This document shows, in pieces, positions 52,470 to 60,951 of a DNA stretch of 64,000 nt. The notes under the pieces are model-generated. The model saw only the letters and a program-made list of their open reading frames with translations. It searched no databases and was not told where the DNA came from. The position numbers and the translations under genes are program-made. Numbering within the stretch: position 1 is the stretch's first letter; each line of letters opens with the position of its first letter. Source of the DNA: a bacterium (GTDB taxonomy: Bacteria > 4484-113 > JAGGVC01); contig JABRWB010000031.1 of the NCBI GenBank assembly GCA_039961635.1, positions 26,064-90,063 of the forward strand. Reading direction: 5' to 3'.

Positions 52470-53600
52470 TTACATTCGCGCGCCGCCGGGCGGAACACCC
52501 GGTCCAACCGGTTCTTTTGGCGGAAAAAGACCGGGCGGAAAAACCACTACGGTTTGAGCCACGAATCCAACGGATGGCTCCATAAATCCATACAGCAGCA
52601 CCAGCGATGATTCCGTGATTATGGAAGGCGGCAAAGGCATGCCGTCCGGGGAAAGAATGCTCGTTCTGAAATCGATTAAAACCAAAAATTCCGCCGTTTC
52701 AGGTTCAAGCGGCTTGACGAGCAGACGGCCGGGTCTCACTTCCCTGACGATTGCAAAGGCGGAAACAATTTCCGCAACCGGCTGATCGGCCGCGCCGAGC
52801 GCGGGCGCGGTGTCTTCAATCGCATTTTTATCCGTGTCTATTCCGACGATGTCCGAAGCGTTGAATACGCCGTCGTCGTTTGTATCCAGCACGGTGCGAG
52901 CGGTTCTGAAGTTGAGCGCGTGGCGCTTTCGCCGCGTTCCCTCCGGCCCTGAAAACTCGTAGGATAGTCCGACCACCCGGCCGCGAACAGCATCTTCGCT
53001 CTCTCCTTCGAAAAGGTAAAACTCCGGCCGAACCGGCGCGATGGAAACCGAAATCCGCGAAACCTTGCCGGGAAGAAAGCTGACGGGAATCTTGAACGAC
53101 AATGTGTCGCCGGTTTTCAAATCCCCGTCGAGATCCTCGGCCACCTTTGCGTCCAAAACAAGCTGCAAATTCGGTACGGCCGGCAACCCAGAATAAAAGA
53201 ATTCACCCAGATTGTCAGGGTACTTGGCATCGCCGATATTGTCCTCGTCGTCGATTATGCGCGTTACGAGATTGCTGATCGGATTCATTCCCGGTTCGGT
53301 GATTTGCACGGGGATTCGGTCGAGGGGCAGGAGCGTATACCCGAATACGGATACCTTGCCTTCAAGCGCCGCGGTTCCGACATCCGCGTTGGCCGGCAAT
53401 TGTGGTTCTATCACCGCCTTGGCGAACTCGGCGAAGTCGCGCGGATATTCAGGAGGCGGCTCCAAACCGCCGGGAGCATCCGGGCCGTCAAATCCGCCGT
53501 CGGATATGTACGCCCTGCCTCCTCCGCCGCTGCAGGCGAAAAGCGCCAGAAGTCCCAGAATTAAAACTGCCAGGCCGAGATTGCGGAACAGGAACGCCAT
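52470..53600 (-). CDS. Secreted lipoprotein of unknown function with EF-hand-like loop
   Basis: The protein has about 376 residues. The N-terminus LGLLALFACSGGGG is a lipoprotein signal with Cys and a Gly-rich tether. The rest is mostly predicted beta. A segment near 250 (DTNDDGVFNASDIVGIDTDKN) resembles calcium-binding loops of dockerin or thrombospondin type. The C-terminus is Pro-rich. The ATG at 53600 has AGGTG upstream; a GTG two codons earlier is possible. It lies downstream of the MocR gene on the same strand, only 16 bases away, so they may share a transcript. I do not recognise the family. Confidence 0.8.
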   Translation of the reverse strand: MAFLFRNLGLAVLILGLLALFACSGGGGRAYISDGGFDGPDAPGGLEPPPEYPRDFAEFAKAVIEPQLPANADVGTAALEGKVSVFGYTLLPLDRIPVQITEPGMNPISNLVTRIIDDEDNIGDAKYPDNLGEFFYSGLPAVPNLQLVLDAKVAEDLDGDLKTGDTLSFKIPVSFLPGKVSRISVSIAPVRPEFYLFEGESEDAVRGRVVGLSYEFSGPEGTRRKRHALNFRTARTVLDTNDDGVFNASDIVGIDTDKNAIEDTAPALGAADQPVAEIVSAFAIVREVRPGRLLVKPLEPETAEFLVLIDFRTSILSPDGMPLPPSIITESSLVLLYGFMEPSVGFVAQTVVVFPPGLFPPKEPVGPGVPPGGARM

Positions 53601-53616
53601 CAACACCTACCCCAGT

Positions 53617-55155
53617 TCATTTCGTCCGCTTCTCCCTTAGGAAGTCGCCGACGATTTTGCCTAAACGCCGGATGCCGTCCTGTATATTCTGCTGGTTAAC
53701 GAGGGAAAATGCAAGCCTGAAACATTCCGAATCCCGTTTGCCGACATGGAAAAAGTTTCCAGGCGCGATTTCGATGCCCCTGACAAGCGAATACTCGTAC
53801 AACGCGCGGCTGGAATGCCCTTTGGGAAGCTTAAGCCAGTATGAAAGCCCGCCTTCCGGCTTGAGCCACTTCACTACGTCAGCCATCGTTTTTTCCAGCT
53901 CCGCCGCCATCGCCGCGCGCCTTCCGTCGTAAATTCTGCGCACCTTTCGCAGGTGCATTTCAAAATACCCCTTTTTGATGAATTCGTGCAGCAATGTTTG
54001 AAGGAAAAAGCTGTCGCCTTGATCGGAAGCGCGCTTCAGCTTGACAAGCGCAAGCGCCGCGTCCGCCGGAGCGGTTATCCAGCCGATGCGCAATCCAGGC
54101 AGGAACACCTTGCTGAAGCTGCCGATCTGAAACACGAATCCGCCGCGGTCAAGCGCTTTCAGGCTCGGCAAGTGCCTGCCGTCGTGTCCAAGAAACATAA
54201 GATACGCGTCTTCGATCACGGGAACTTCGTACTTCGCCGCAAGCCGAATCAAAGCTTTCCGCTTTTCGAGCGACATTATCGTTCCCGTCGGATTTTGCAG
54301 CGTCGGAACGCTGATTACAAGGCCTATGGAGCCGCTTTTGAGCTTTTGCTCCAGAATCTCTAGGTTCATCCCGTCGCTTTCGACAGGTATGCCGACGTGC
54401 TTGATCCTGCGTGCGATTAACGAGTTGAGAATCGAAGTGTATGTGGGGTCTTCGACAGCGACCGCCTTGCCGTCCCGTATAAGAAACGTCAGGAGAAGGG
54501 TCAAAGCAAGCTGAAATCCGCCCGCCAAGATTACGTCGTTCCTGCCCTCCCTCATGTCCACCTGCTCCGCCGCGAGAATATGCGACAACCATTCGACCAG
54601 CGGCTGGTAACCTTGGGGGTGGCCGTAATTGAAAAAGCTCTCCTTCGGATCCCAAAGCATCCTGGACGCGATTTTCTTAATCCGCTCGAATGGAAACTGC
54701 CCCGGATCCGGAAGCGCCTTGGCGAAACTGATGAATTGGTCGGACCCCTTATACAAGTTCCTGTTGCGGCGCGGCATTGCGAAAAACTCGCCGTTGAATC
54801 CGTAAGAAGACCAGTCCATCGTTCCGAGGTCTTCCGGTTGCTCCCGATCATCGAATTCCGGCTCGGAATTTTCAGCCGTTGCAGACAAAGCTGCCGGCTT
54901 TTTTCCCTTGAGCTGGCTTACAAAAGTGCCGCTGCCGATGTTGGATTCGAAATACTGAAGTGCCGCAAGCTCTTGGTACGCCGTAATCACGGTTTTGCGC
55001 GTGACTCCGAGCTGGCGGGCAAGCTCGCGTGAAGACGGCAGCTTCTCGCCGCCCGCCAAAATGCCGCTGTCGATCATCTCCGCGATCGCCTTGATAATCT
55101 GCCTGTAGACAGGCTCGCGGCTCGATTTGTCCAAATTGATGAACATAATCCGCAC
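53617..55155 (-). CDS. MocR/PdxR-type GntR regulator with aminotransferase domain
   Basis: The 512-residue protein has an N-terminal GntR winged helix (about 8-80, SSREPVYRQIIKAIAEMIDSG...KLPSSRELARQLGVTRKTVITAYQEL). A linker leads to a fold-type I aminotransferase domain with the PLP lysine in GSFSKVFLPGLRIGW (Lys349), NPTG at 288-291 and EDAY at 315-318. MocR proteins sense PLP or amino compounds and bind repeated DNA sites. I take the GTG at 55155 with AGAGGT upstream; an ATG at 55146 is possible. AAGTGG-type sites fill the gap to the divergent lipoprotein gene, so it probably regulates both itself and that gene. Confidence 0.92.
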   Translation of the reverse strand: MRIMFINLDKSSREPVYRQIIKAIAEMIDSGILAGGEKLPSSRELARQLGVTRKTVITAYQELAALQYFESNIGSGTFVSQLKGKKPAALSATAENSEPEFDDREQPEDLGTMDWSSYGFNGEFFAMPRRNRNLYKGSDQFISFAKALPDPGQFPFERIKKIASRMLWDPKESFFNYGHPQGYQPLVEWLSHILAAEQVDMREGRNDVILAGGFQLALTLLLTFLIRDGKAVAVEDPTYTSILNSLIARRIKHVGIPVESDGMNLEILEQKLKSGSIGLVISVPTLQNPTGTIMSLEKRKALIRLAAKYEVPVIEDAYLMFLGHDGRHLPSLKALDRGGFVFQIGSFSKVFLPGLRIGWITAPADAALALVKLKRASDQGDSFFLQTLLHEFIKKGYFEMHLRKVRRIYDGRRAAMAAELEKTMADVVKWLKPEGGLSYWLKLPKGHSSRALYEYSLVRGIEIAPGNFFHVGKRDSECFRLAFSLVNQQNIQDGIRRLGKIVGDFLREKRTK

Positions 55156-55159
55156 TAAT

Positions 55160-55328
55160 GGTACCTCTTATTCTGCTTGCGGCAAACTACCAAATCAATA
55201 GTTAATTGTGGGTACCACTTTCGGTTTTTCCGCACAACTTTCTCGCATCGGGAACAAAGCTATACGGAGCGAGTCAAAAATAAAAGCCACTTGGCACGGA
55301 TTCACCGATGAATCGCCCAAGTGGTACC
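55160..55328 (+). promoter_or_regulatory. Array of AAGTGGTACC-like operator sites for the MocR regulator
   Basis: AAGTGGTACC occurs at 55319-55328 (plus) and 55211-55220 (minus). AAGAGGTACC occurs at 55160-55169 (minus), five bases before the regulator's GTG. A further AAGTGG lies at 55287-55292 (minus). The core resembles the AAAGTGG-type sites reported for MocR/PdxR regulators. Position in the divergent gap suggests control in both directions. Confidence 0.65.
55287..55324 (+). repeat. Inverted repeat CCACTTGG / CCAAGTGG
   Basis: CCACTTGG (55287-55294) and CCAAGTGG (55317-55324) are perfect 8-base inverted arms separated by 22 bases. They bring two AAGTGG half-sites face to face. Confidence 0.6.
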
Positions 55329-55413
55329 CCCGGAATTGTGCATTATCGGAAGTCGACAGCAGCCGGGATATGGGGAATAATGTCCACGGCAAATCAGCCA
55401 GAGAGGTATCGCT

Positions 55414-58182
55414 ATGAGAAAGATCCTTGCATTGCTTTTGCTTTTTGCCGCTTTCGCAATCGTCACGGCTTGCGGCGGCGGCGGTGGAACGAGCATACTT
55501 CCGCCTCCGGGCGGTGATCCCGGCGGCGGAAACAATCCTCCCCCAAGCGACACTCGCACTGTTTCGGTATCGGGGCAAATCGCCTACACCGGGCTGGTTC
55601 TCGGTGCCGAGCAGAACAGCCGGGCGCAGTCGGTTGCGCCTATTTCAAACGCGGGAATCGCGTTAATCGGTGGAGGAAACATCCTCGCCGCGACCACTAC
55701 CGAATCCACCGGCTGGTTCGAGGTGACCGCGGAAAACGTCCCGGCAGACTACGCACTCAAGCTTAAGGTTGAGCTTGTCGGCGAATCCGAATCGGACGAA
55801 AAGCTATACGCCGAGCTTCCGTTTTCGGTTGACGGCGGCGGAAATGTCAGCTTTAACCTGGGTCTTTCCGCGTACGACTCGAACGGCGACGGAACTCCCG
55901 ACGGATTCAGGCTTCAAGGCAGTGCAGTCGGCGGTCGGTTCGAAAACGGCGTGTTCGGCGATAACGGCCTGGACATGCCTTTCGGCGGACAGGGCAACCA
56001 CTTCGGCTGGATGCGCCAGGGCGAGCGTTTCTTCCAAGGCACCGGATCGTTCGGCGAAGGCTGGTCCGACAATTTCGACCCGACGGATCCCGGCACATGG
56101 CCTCCGGGCATGAACTTCCCCGGCGGCGACGGCAATTTTGAAAACCGCATCGAAGTTCAAGGAGTGGTAGTCGAAATTTCCCGCGACAGAATGACCTATG
56201 TTGCGGACGGATCGCGTTTGATTTTCATAGGCGGTCTGGTCTTCGAAGAATCGGGACGCTTCGCGGTGCACGCGACCGAAGAAACCTCCTATGCGGGAGT
56301 CGAAAACTTCGGCGAAATCCAGATAGGCGACCGTTCACGCGCCATCGGCATCAGGCTGACGGACAATGTGCTCCAAGCGAAGCGGATTAAAATCGGCGAC
56401 GGCGACGAGCACAAGGCGTTCTTCGCAGTGGATGGAAAGATCACCGAAATTCTATTTTCGGGCGACCGCCCCGACGATCCCTTGGGCTCGAACGGCCCTA
56501 CTAGACCATCCGGCTCCGCCATCGTCGCAATTGATGGCGTTCTGATCACCTTCGACGGAGATGAACCCAAATTCGAATTCGGCCAGTTCCGCGTCGCTGT
56601 GAATCCCGAAACGGTTTTCGTCGGCGTCGGCGGGCTTTGGGAACTTCGAATCGGAATGGTCGTCGCCATGTTCGGTCCGCTCAATCCGGAGCAGCTTACG
56701 GCGAAATTCTGCGTCGCTCTCGGACTGCCACCCACTCCTCCTCCTCCACCTCCGTTCGGCTCGGCATTCCATGGCCGGGTTATCGACGTGAGGCGCGACA
56801 AGCACCTTGTGGGCGTTGAAGGATTCTGGGACGACATTATCTACCACGACGGATTTGACGGACGAGGCGGATGGCAAGACACTCCTCCCCCGCCGCTTAA
56901 CGGCGACGGCACCAGAGGTCCCTCTCAGACGGACAACGGCGGTTGGAGCCGCGGCGACGATCCGGCTGGAACCGGCAGCGGAGGCGGAACGGTTCCGCCG
57001 TCCGATCCTAACGGCGGCCCGATAAGAATCTGGATAAAGATCGTGCGCGAAACCGTGCTTGAAGGCGTTGAAAATTTCGATGGAATTCAACCCGGCCAGA
57101 ACATCTGGTCGGAAATGATGATCGATCCGGCGACGGGTCGCATCCGCTTCGACGAAGAAGGCAATCCGATTTCCGCGTTCTTCCAAGTGTTCCGCGATCC
57201 TCCGCCTCCTCCGCCGGGAGTCTTCGGCGACGTTCTCGAAGTGAACATCTTTGAGGATATGCCCCAGAACAACGGTATCGTGGTAATCAATCCCGGCATG
57301 GTTATGATGGACGGAAACGGCGGCGGAACGCTTCCCCCTCCGCCGGACGATCCCACAGTCCCTTGGCCGGTGGATCCGGTGCCGGTCCGTGTTGTTCCCG
57401 AAACCGAGCTGCGCGGGGCCGAAGGTCTTGGCGACATCCATATCGGCGCCGTTGCCGAAGCGCAATTTATGGTGAACGACGACGGCACGATTGTGCGCGA
57501 CGACCACGGCGCGCCGATCGCGGCTTGGCTGGCGGTTTATCCGACTCCGCCTCCGCCTCCGCCGCCCGCAGGAGTTTACGGCAGCGTGATCGAAACGGTT
57601 ATTTTCGATGACATGCCTCAAAACAACGGGCTGGTTGTGATAGATCCGTTCAGGTACGGCTTCGCCGGCGGCGAAGGCGGATGGTGCCCGCCTTACGACC
57701 CGACGGATCCGGGAGATCCAAACGGCGAGCCGAAGCCGGTAACCGTTCGGGTGGTTCCGGAAACGGTTCTCACCGGAGCTGAAAGTCTTGCCGAAATTCA
57801 GGTTGGTTCCGAGGCCGAGGCGATGTTCGTCGTCAACGAGGACGGCACGATAGCCTTGGACGAAAACGGCAATCCGATTGCGGCTTGGCTTGCCGTGTAC
57901 CCCATCCAGCCTCCTCCGGGAAATTACATCACTTTCGAAGGCGACGTTGTTGAATACGCCGAAGGCTCATACATTACGGTTTCCGAATACGTTCCACCGG
58001 GACAGGGGCGTCCGTCCAGGATGCTGACATTCCAGATCGTCCCCGACACCTACATCGAATCGCAGTCGGGCATCCAGATCGGAGACAGGGTTTTCATCGA
58101 AGGCTACATAGGCGACGAGGGCGATTTCGTCGAGCAGTACATCGCGAAGTACATAATGGAATACGAGTTCGGGGCGCTGTAA
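55414..58182 (+). CDS. Large repeat lipoprotein (DUF5666-like tandem modules, poly-Pro linkers)
   Basis: The protein has 922 residues. The lipoprotein signal ends FAIVTAC, followed by GGGGG and a Pro/Gly tether. From about 240 there are about six modules of roughly 100 residues, each with a strand pattern like VxPETVLxGVExLxEIQVG...A. The last two carry near-identical blocks: NPIAAWLAVYP, PPPPPP linkers, GVYGSVIE and DDMPQNNGLVVIDP. The modules feel like DUF5666 small beta-barrels. GAGAGG lies 7 bases before the ATG. It is divergent from the MocR gene and followed by a strong terminator, so it is a monocistronic, regulated surface protein. Ligand or partner is unknown. Confidence 0.85.
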   Translation: MRKILALLLLFAAFAIVTACGGGGGTSILPPPGGDPGGGNNPPPSDTRTVSVSGQIAYTGLVLGAEQNSRAQSVAPISNAGIALIGGGNILAATTTESTGWFEVTAENVPADYALKLKVELVGESESDEKLYAELPFSVDGGGNVSFNLGLSAYDSNGDGTPDGFRLQGSAVGGRFENGVFGDNGLDMPFGGQGNHFGWMRQGERFFQGTGSFGEGWSDNFDPTDPGTWPPGMNFPGGDGNFENRIEVQGVVVEISRDRMTYVADGSRLIFIGGLVFEESGRFAVHATEETSYAGVENFGEIQIGDRSRAIGIRLTDNVLQAKRIKIGDGDEHKAFFAVDGKITEILFSGDRPDDPLGSNGPTRPSGSAIVAIDGVLITFDGDEPKFEFGQFRVAVNPETVFVGVGGLWELRIGMVVAMFGPLNPEQLTAKFCVALGLPPTPPPPPPFGSAFHGRVIDVRRDKHLVGVEGFWDDIIYHDGFDGRGGWQDTPPPPLNGDGTRGPSQTDNGGWSRGDDPAGTGSGGGTVPPSDPNGGPIRIWIKIVRETVLEGVENFDGIQPGQNIWSEMMIDPATGRIRFDEEGNPISAFFQVFRDPPPPPPGVFGDVLEVNIFEDMPQNNGIVVINPGMVMMDGNGGGTLPPPPDDPTVPWPVDPVPVRVVPETELRGAEGLGDIHIGAVAEAQFMVNDDGTIVRDDHGAPIAAWLAVYPTPPPPPPPAGVYGSVIETVIFDDMPQNNGLVVIDPFRYGFAGGEGGWCPPYDPTDPGDPNGEPKPVTVRVVPETVLTGAESLAEIQVGSEAEAMFVVNEDGTIALDENGNPIAAWLAVYPIQPPPGNYITFEGDVVEYAEGSYITVSEYVPPGQGRPSRMLTFQIVPDTYIESQSGIQIGDRVFIEGYIGDEGDFVEQYIAKYIMEYEFGAL

Positions 58183-58210
58183 GGCGTTTCGATACTGAAT
58201 TCACCTCCAG

Positions 58211-58242
58211 CGGGGAGTCCTTCGGGGCTCCCCGTTTTTTTT
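58211..58242 (+). terminator. Strong rho-independent terminator with TTCG loop
   Basis: A 10-bp stem (58211-58220 with 58225-58234, one G-T pair) closes a TTCG tetraloop and is followed by eight T. It lies 28 bases after the lipoprotein stop. Confidence 0.93.
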
Positions 58243-58294
58243 GAATAATTTCGACGGCCGGCTTGAGCGCCCGCAAATTTGTATCCGTCGCGTC

Positions 58295-58323
58295 TTGCCG
58301 GAAAGCGCTGGCTCAAATATAAT
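58295..58323 (+). promoter_or_regulatory. Promoter of plsC-dapB-asd-dapA, leaderless geometry
   Basis: TTGCCG (58295-58300), 17 bases, TATAAT (58318-58323), then 6 bases to a GTG at 58330. A start at the upstream TTG (58279) would lie before the promoter. Confidence 0.7.
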
Positions 58324-58329
58324 TCGTCC

Positions 58330-59022
58330 GTGTCATTCTTCGGACGGCATCTTTATTGGTTTTCACGCAACTCGGTCCTCCTTGCCGCAAAGCTGCTTTG
58401 GAAAATAAGCTACATTGACACGGCAAACATCCCAAAGACCGGCCCGCTGATAATCGCATCGAACCATGCCAGCCACCTCGATCCACCGCTAATCGGCGCG
58501 GGAGTACCCCGCAAGGTGACATTCATAGCCAAGCAGGAGCTTTTCTCGGTGCCGTTCGTCGGCTGGTGGATGAAACAGATTGGCCAAATCAGCGTTGCCA
58601 GGGGCGGCGGCGGAAAGGAAGCGCTTGCAACTGCCGAAGAGGTATTGAGAAACGACGGCTGCATAATCATCTTCCCGGAAGGTACGCGCACAAAATCCGG
58701 AAGGATGCAGCGAGGAAGAACCGGGGTCGCCGTGCTTGCACTAAGGACAGGCGCGCCGGTAATTCCGGCCGCTGTCGAGGGCACATTCGAAGCCTTCGGC
58801 CACGGGAAGAAAATACCCAAGCCGGGAAGGGTGACGGTTCAGTTCGGAAAGCCGCTCACGTTCGGCCAGCACATCGCGGCCGACGGAACCTACCCGCGCG
58901 CGGCGCTCGAAGAGGTGACTTCGCAGATAATGCTCGAAATCCAAAGGATGCTGCCCGAAAAACGGCGCCCAGCCGAAGGCGAAGTGCCGCCCGCTCAAAC
59001 GCTAAGCGGGAACACGGGATAA
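58330..59022 (+). CDS. plsC: 1-acyl-sn-glycerol-3-phosphate acyltransferase family protein
   Basis: PlsC adds the second acyl chain to make phosphatidate, the substrate of cdsA. The protein (230 residues) shows the HX4D catalytic motif NHASHLD, the region FIAKQELFSVPFVGWWMKQIG, and FPEGTRTKSGRMQRGRTGVAVLAL. I start at the GTG at 58330, because a promoter -10 box lies just before it and no ribosome site is seen. The frame is open from a TTG at 58279, which would add 17 residues. It heads a run with dapB, asd and dapA. Confidence 0.92.
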   Translation: MSFFGRHLYWFSRNSVLLAAKLLWKISYIDTANIPKTGPLIIASNHASHLDPPLIGAGVPRKVTFIAKQELFSVPFVGWWMKQIGQISVARGGGGKEALATAEEVLRNDGCIIIFPEGTRTKSGRMQRGRTGVAVLALRTGAPVIPAAVEGTFEAFGHGKKIPKPGRVTVQFGKPLTFGQHIAADGTYPRAALEEVTSQIMLEIQRMLPEKRRPAEGEVPPAQTLSGNTG

Positions 59023-59032
59023 CGGAGGCGTA

Positions 59033-59845
59033 ATGTCTGATCTGATTAAAGTCGGAGTGATGGGCGCGGCGGGCCGGATGGGCCGCGAGATCGCGCGCGC
59101 GCTTGCCGCGGATCCGGAACTGGAACCCGCGGCGGCATTCGACGTCGCATTTGTCGGCGAGGACTGGGGCGCTCTAGCCGGAATCGGTGCGCTCGGTGTG
59201 ACCGTTTGCGGCGATATTGACACTTTCCTTATCGCGGGTCCGGCGATGGTCGTGGACGTCTCCACCGGCCCCGCGGCCGCGCAAAACGCGCCGAAAGTTT
59301 TGGAACGCGGAATCCCGCTCGTCATCGGAGCAACCGGACTGCCGAACGCGTCCCTTGACGCCATCGGAAATACCGCGGAAAAAGCGGGCGTCTGCTGCCT
59401 ACTCGTCCCCAATTTCAGCATCGGCGCGAATCTGATGATCGCGCTGTCGCGCCGCGCCGCGCCGTTTTTTTCGGCGGCGGAAGTGCAGGAGCGCCACCAT
59501 CCTGCCAAGAAAGACGCGCCGAGCGGCACGGCGCTTTTCACAGTCAGCGAAATCGCGGCCGCGAATCCGCAGATTGCAAGCGCGGAGAGCGAACACGAAA
59601 TCGTCGCGGGCGCGCGCGGCGCGAAGCTCGACGAAGTGCGCATACACAGCGTCAGGCTGCCCGGCATCCTGGCCGAGCAGACCGTCACATTCGGCGGGCC
59701 TGGCGAAGTTCTCGAAATCACTCATCGCGCGATTTCGCGCGAGTGCTATATGCCCGGCGTAATTTGGGCGCTGAAGCACGTGCGCACCGCGCCGGCGGGC
59801 TTGCTCATCGGCCTGGATCAAGTGCTGGGAATCGCTCGCGAATAA
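59033..59845 (+). CDS. dapB: 4-hydroxy-tetrahydrodipicolinate reductase
   Basis: DapB reduces the DapA product in lysine and diaminopimelate synthesis. The 270-residue protein has the nucleotide-binding VGVMGAAGRMGREIARAL, VIGATGL, VPNFSIGANLMIALS, the catalytic EVQERHHPAKKDAPSGTA and FGGPGEVLEITHRAISRECYMPGV. GGAGG precedes the ATG, 10 bases after plsC. Size and motifs are typical. Confidence 0.97.
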   Translation: MSDLIKVGVMGAAGRMGREIARALAADPELEPAAAFDVAFVGEDWGALAGIGALGVTVCGDIDTFLIAGPAMVVDVSTGPAAAQNAPKVLERGIPLVIGATGLPNASLDAIGNTAEKAGVCCLLVPNFSIGANLMIALSRRAAPFFSAAEVQERHHPAKKDAPSGTALFTVSEIAAANPQIASAESEHEIVAGARGAKLDEVRIHSVRLPGILAEQTVTFGGPGEVLEITHRAISRECYMPGVIWALKHVRTAPAGLLIGLDQVLGIARE

Positions 59846-59915
59846 CGCGCGAAACGCGCGCCGCGCGGGTATTCTTATGCGTCGCGCGGGCGGCGGCATG
59901 AATTAGGGAAACTGA

Positions 59916-60941
59916 ATGAAACTAGCCATCGTAGGCGCAACCGGATACGTCGGAAAGGAAATGCTCTCGCTCTTGGACGAGGGCTATTTCCCGCAAATTG
60001 TCGCGCTTGCTCCCATCGCCAGCGAATCGTCCGCGGGCACGACGCTTGAATGCATGGGCAAGAAATGGACGGTGCTTCCGTTGGACGAAGCTTCGTTCGC
60101 GGGCGCGGACGTTGCCAGCTTTTCGGTCGGCGACGCGCTTTCGAAAGAATGGGTGCCGAGGATTCTCGAAAAATATCCGGCGATTAAAATCGTGGACAAG
60201 TCTAACGCTTTCAGGATGGATCCATCCGTCCCGCTTGTGGTCGGCGGCGTCAACGACGCGGCGGTTCCCGCGGGGTGCAGGCTCGCGGCCAATCCGAATT
60301 GCACGACAATCCAGCTTGCGCTGTCGATCAAGCCGCTCCAGGACGCATTCGGCGTCCGGCGCGTCATCGTTTCGACATATCAATCCGTAAGCGGTGGCGG
60401 ACGCGAATGCGTGGATTCGCTTATGGAGGAGCTTTCGCTGTTCGAGCAGTCGCACGATCCGCTCGACTTGCGCGCATCCGGATTCGCGCACAACGTGATT
60501 CCGCAAATCGGCAGTTTCGCGGACGACGGCTGCTGCGGCGAAGAAACCAAAATCATCCGCGAGCTGAAGAAAATCCTCGGCGCGGACGAAATGCATGTCT
60601 CCGCGGCCTCGGCGCGCGTGGACGCGATCGTCGGCCACAGCATGAACGTGTGGGTTACGCTCGGCCGCGATGCATCTATTGAGGAAGTGGAAGCCGCGCT
60701 CAAGTCCGCGTTCGCGATCGATTACTTCCCGAATTCCAAACCGGTCTGCCCCACGCCGGTTTCCGCGTCGCGCCCCGGATACGATCTCGTCCAGGTAGGG
60801 CGGCTGCGCCGCGTGCACGGGACGGAAAACGAATTCGCATTCTTCAACTGCGCAAATAATTTGCGCATCGGCGCGGCGCTCAACGCAATCCGCATCGCGC
60901 GGAATTTGATCGGCGCGGGCGCGACCGCCTCGCACGCATAA
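59916..60941 (+). CDS. asd: Aspartate-semialdehyde dehydrogenase
   Basis: Asd reduces aspartyl phosphate to the semialdehyde, feeding lysine/DAP, threonine and methionine. The 341-residue protein shows the NADP-binding VGATGYVGKEML, VDKSNAFRMDPSVPLVVGGVN, the catalytic cysteine NPNCTT (Cys129), VSTYQSVSGGGRE and the His/Arg region HSMNVWV. The N-terminus also resembles ArgC, but NPNCTT and the QSVSG motif point to Asd. AGGGA lies before the ATG. It sits between dapB and dapA. Confidence 0.93.
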   Translation: MKLAIVGATGYVGKEMLSLLDEGYFPQIVALAPIASESSAGTTLECMGKKWTVLPLDEASFAGADVASFSVGDALSKEWVPRILEKYPAIKIVDKSNAFRMDPSVPLVVGGVNDAAVPAGCRLAANPNCTTIQLALSIKPLQDAFGVRRVIVSTYQSVSGGGRECVDSLMEELSLFEQSHDPLDLRASGFAHNVIPQIGSFADDGCCGEETKIIRELKKILGADEMHVSAASARVDAIVGHSMNVWVTLGRDASIEEVEAALKSAFAIDYFPNSKPVCPTPVSASRPGYDLVQVGRLRRVHGTENEFAFFNCANNLRIGAALNAIRIARNLIGAGATASHA

Positions 60942-60951
60942 AGGAAAACAA

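Noticed and set aside
52349..52507. Longer N-terminus for the MoxR ATPase
   Set aside because: The extra 53 residues are not family-like and have no ribosome site; the ATG at 52348 has GGAG upstream.
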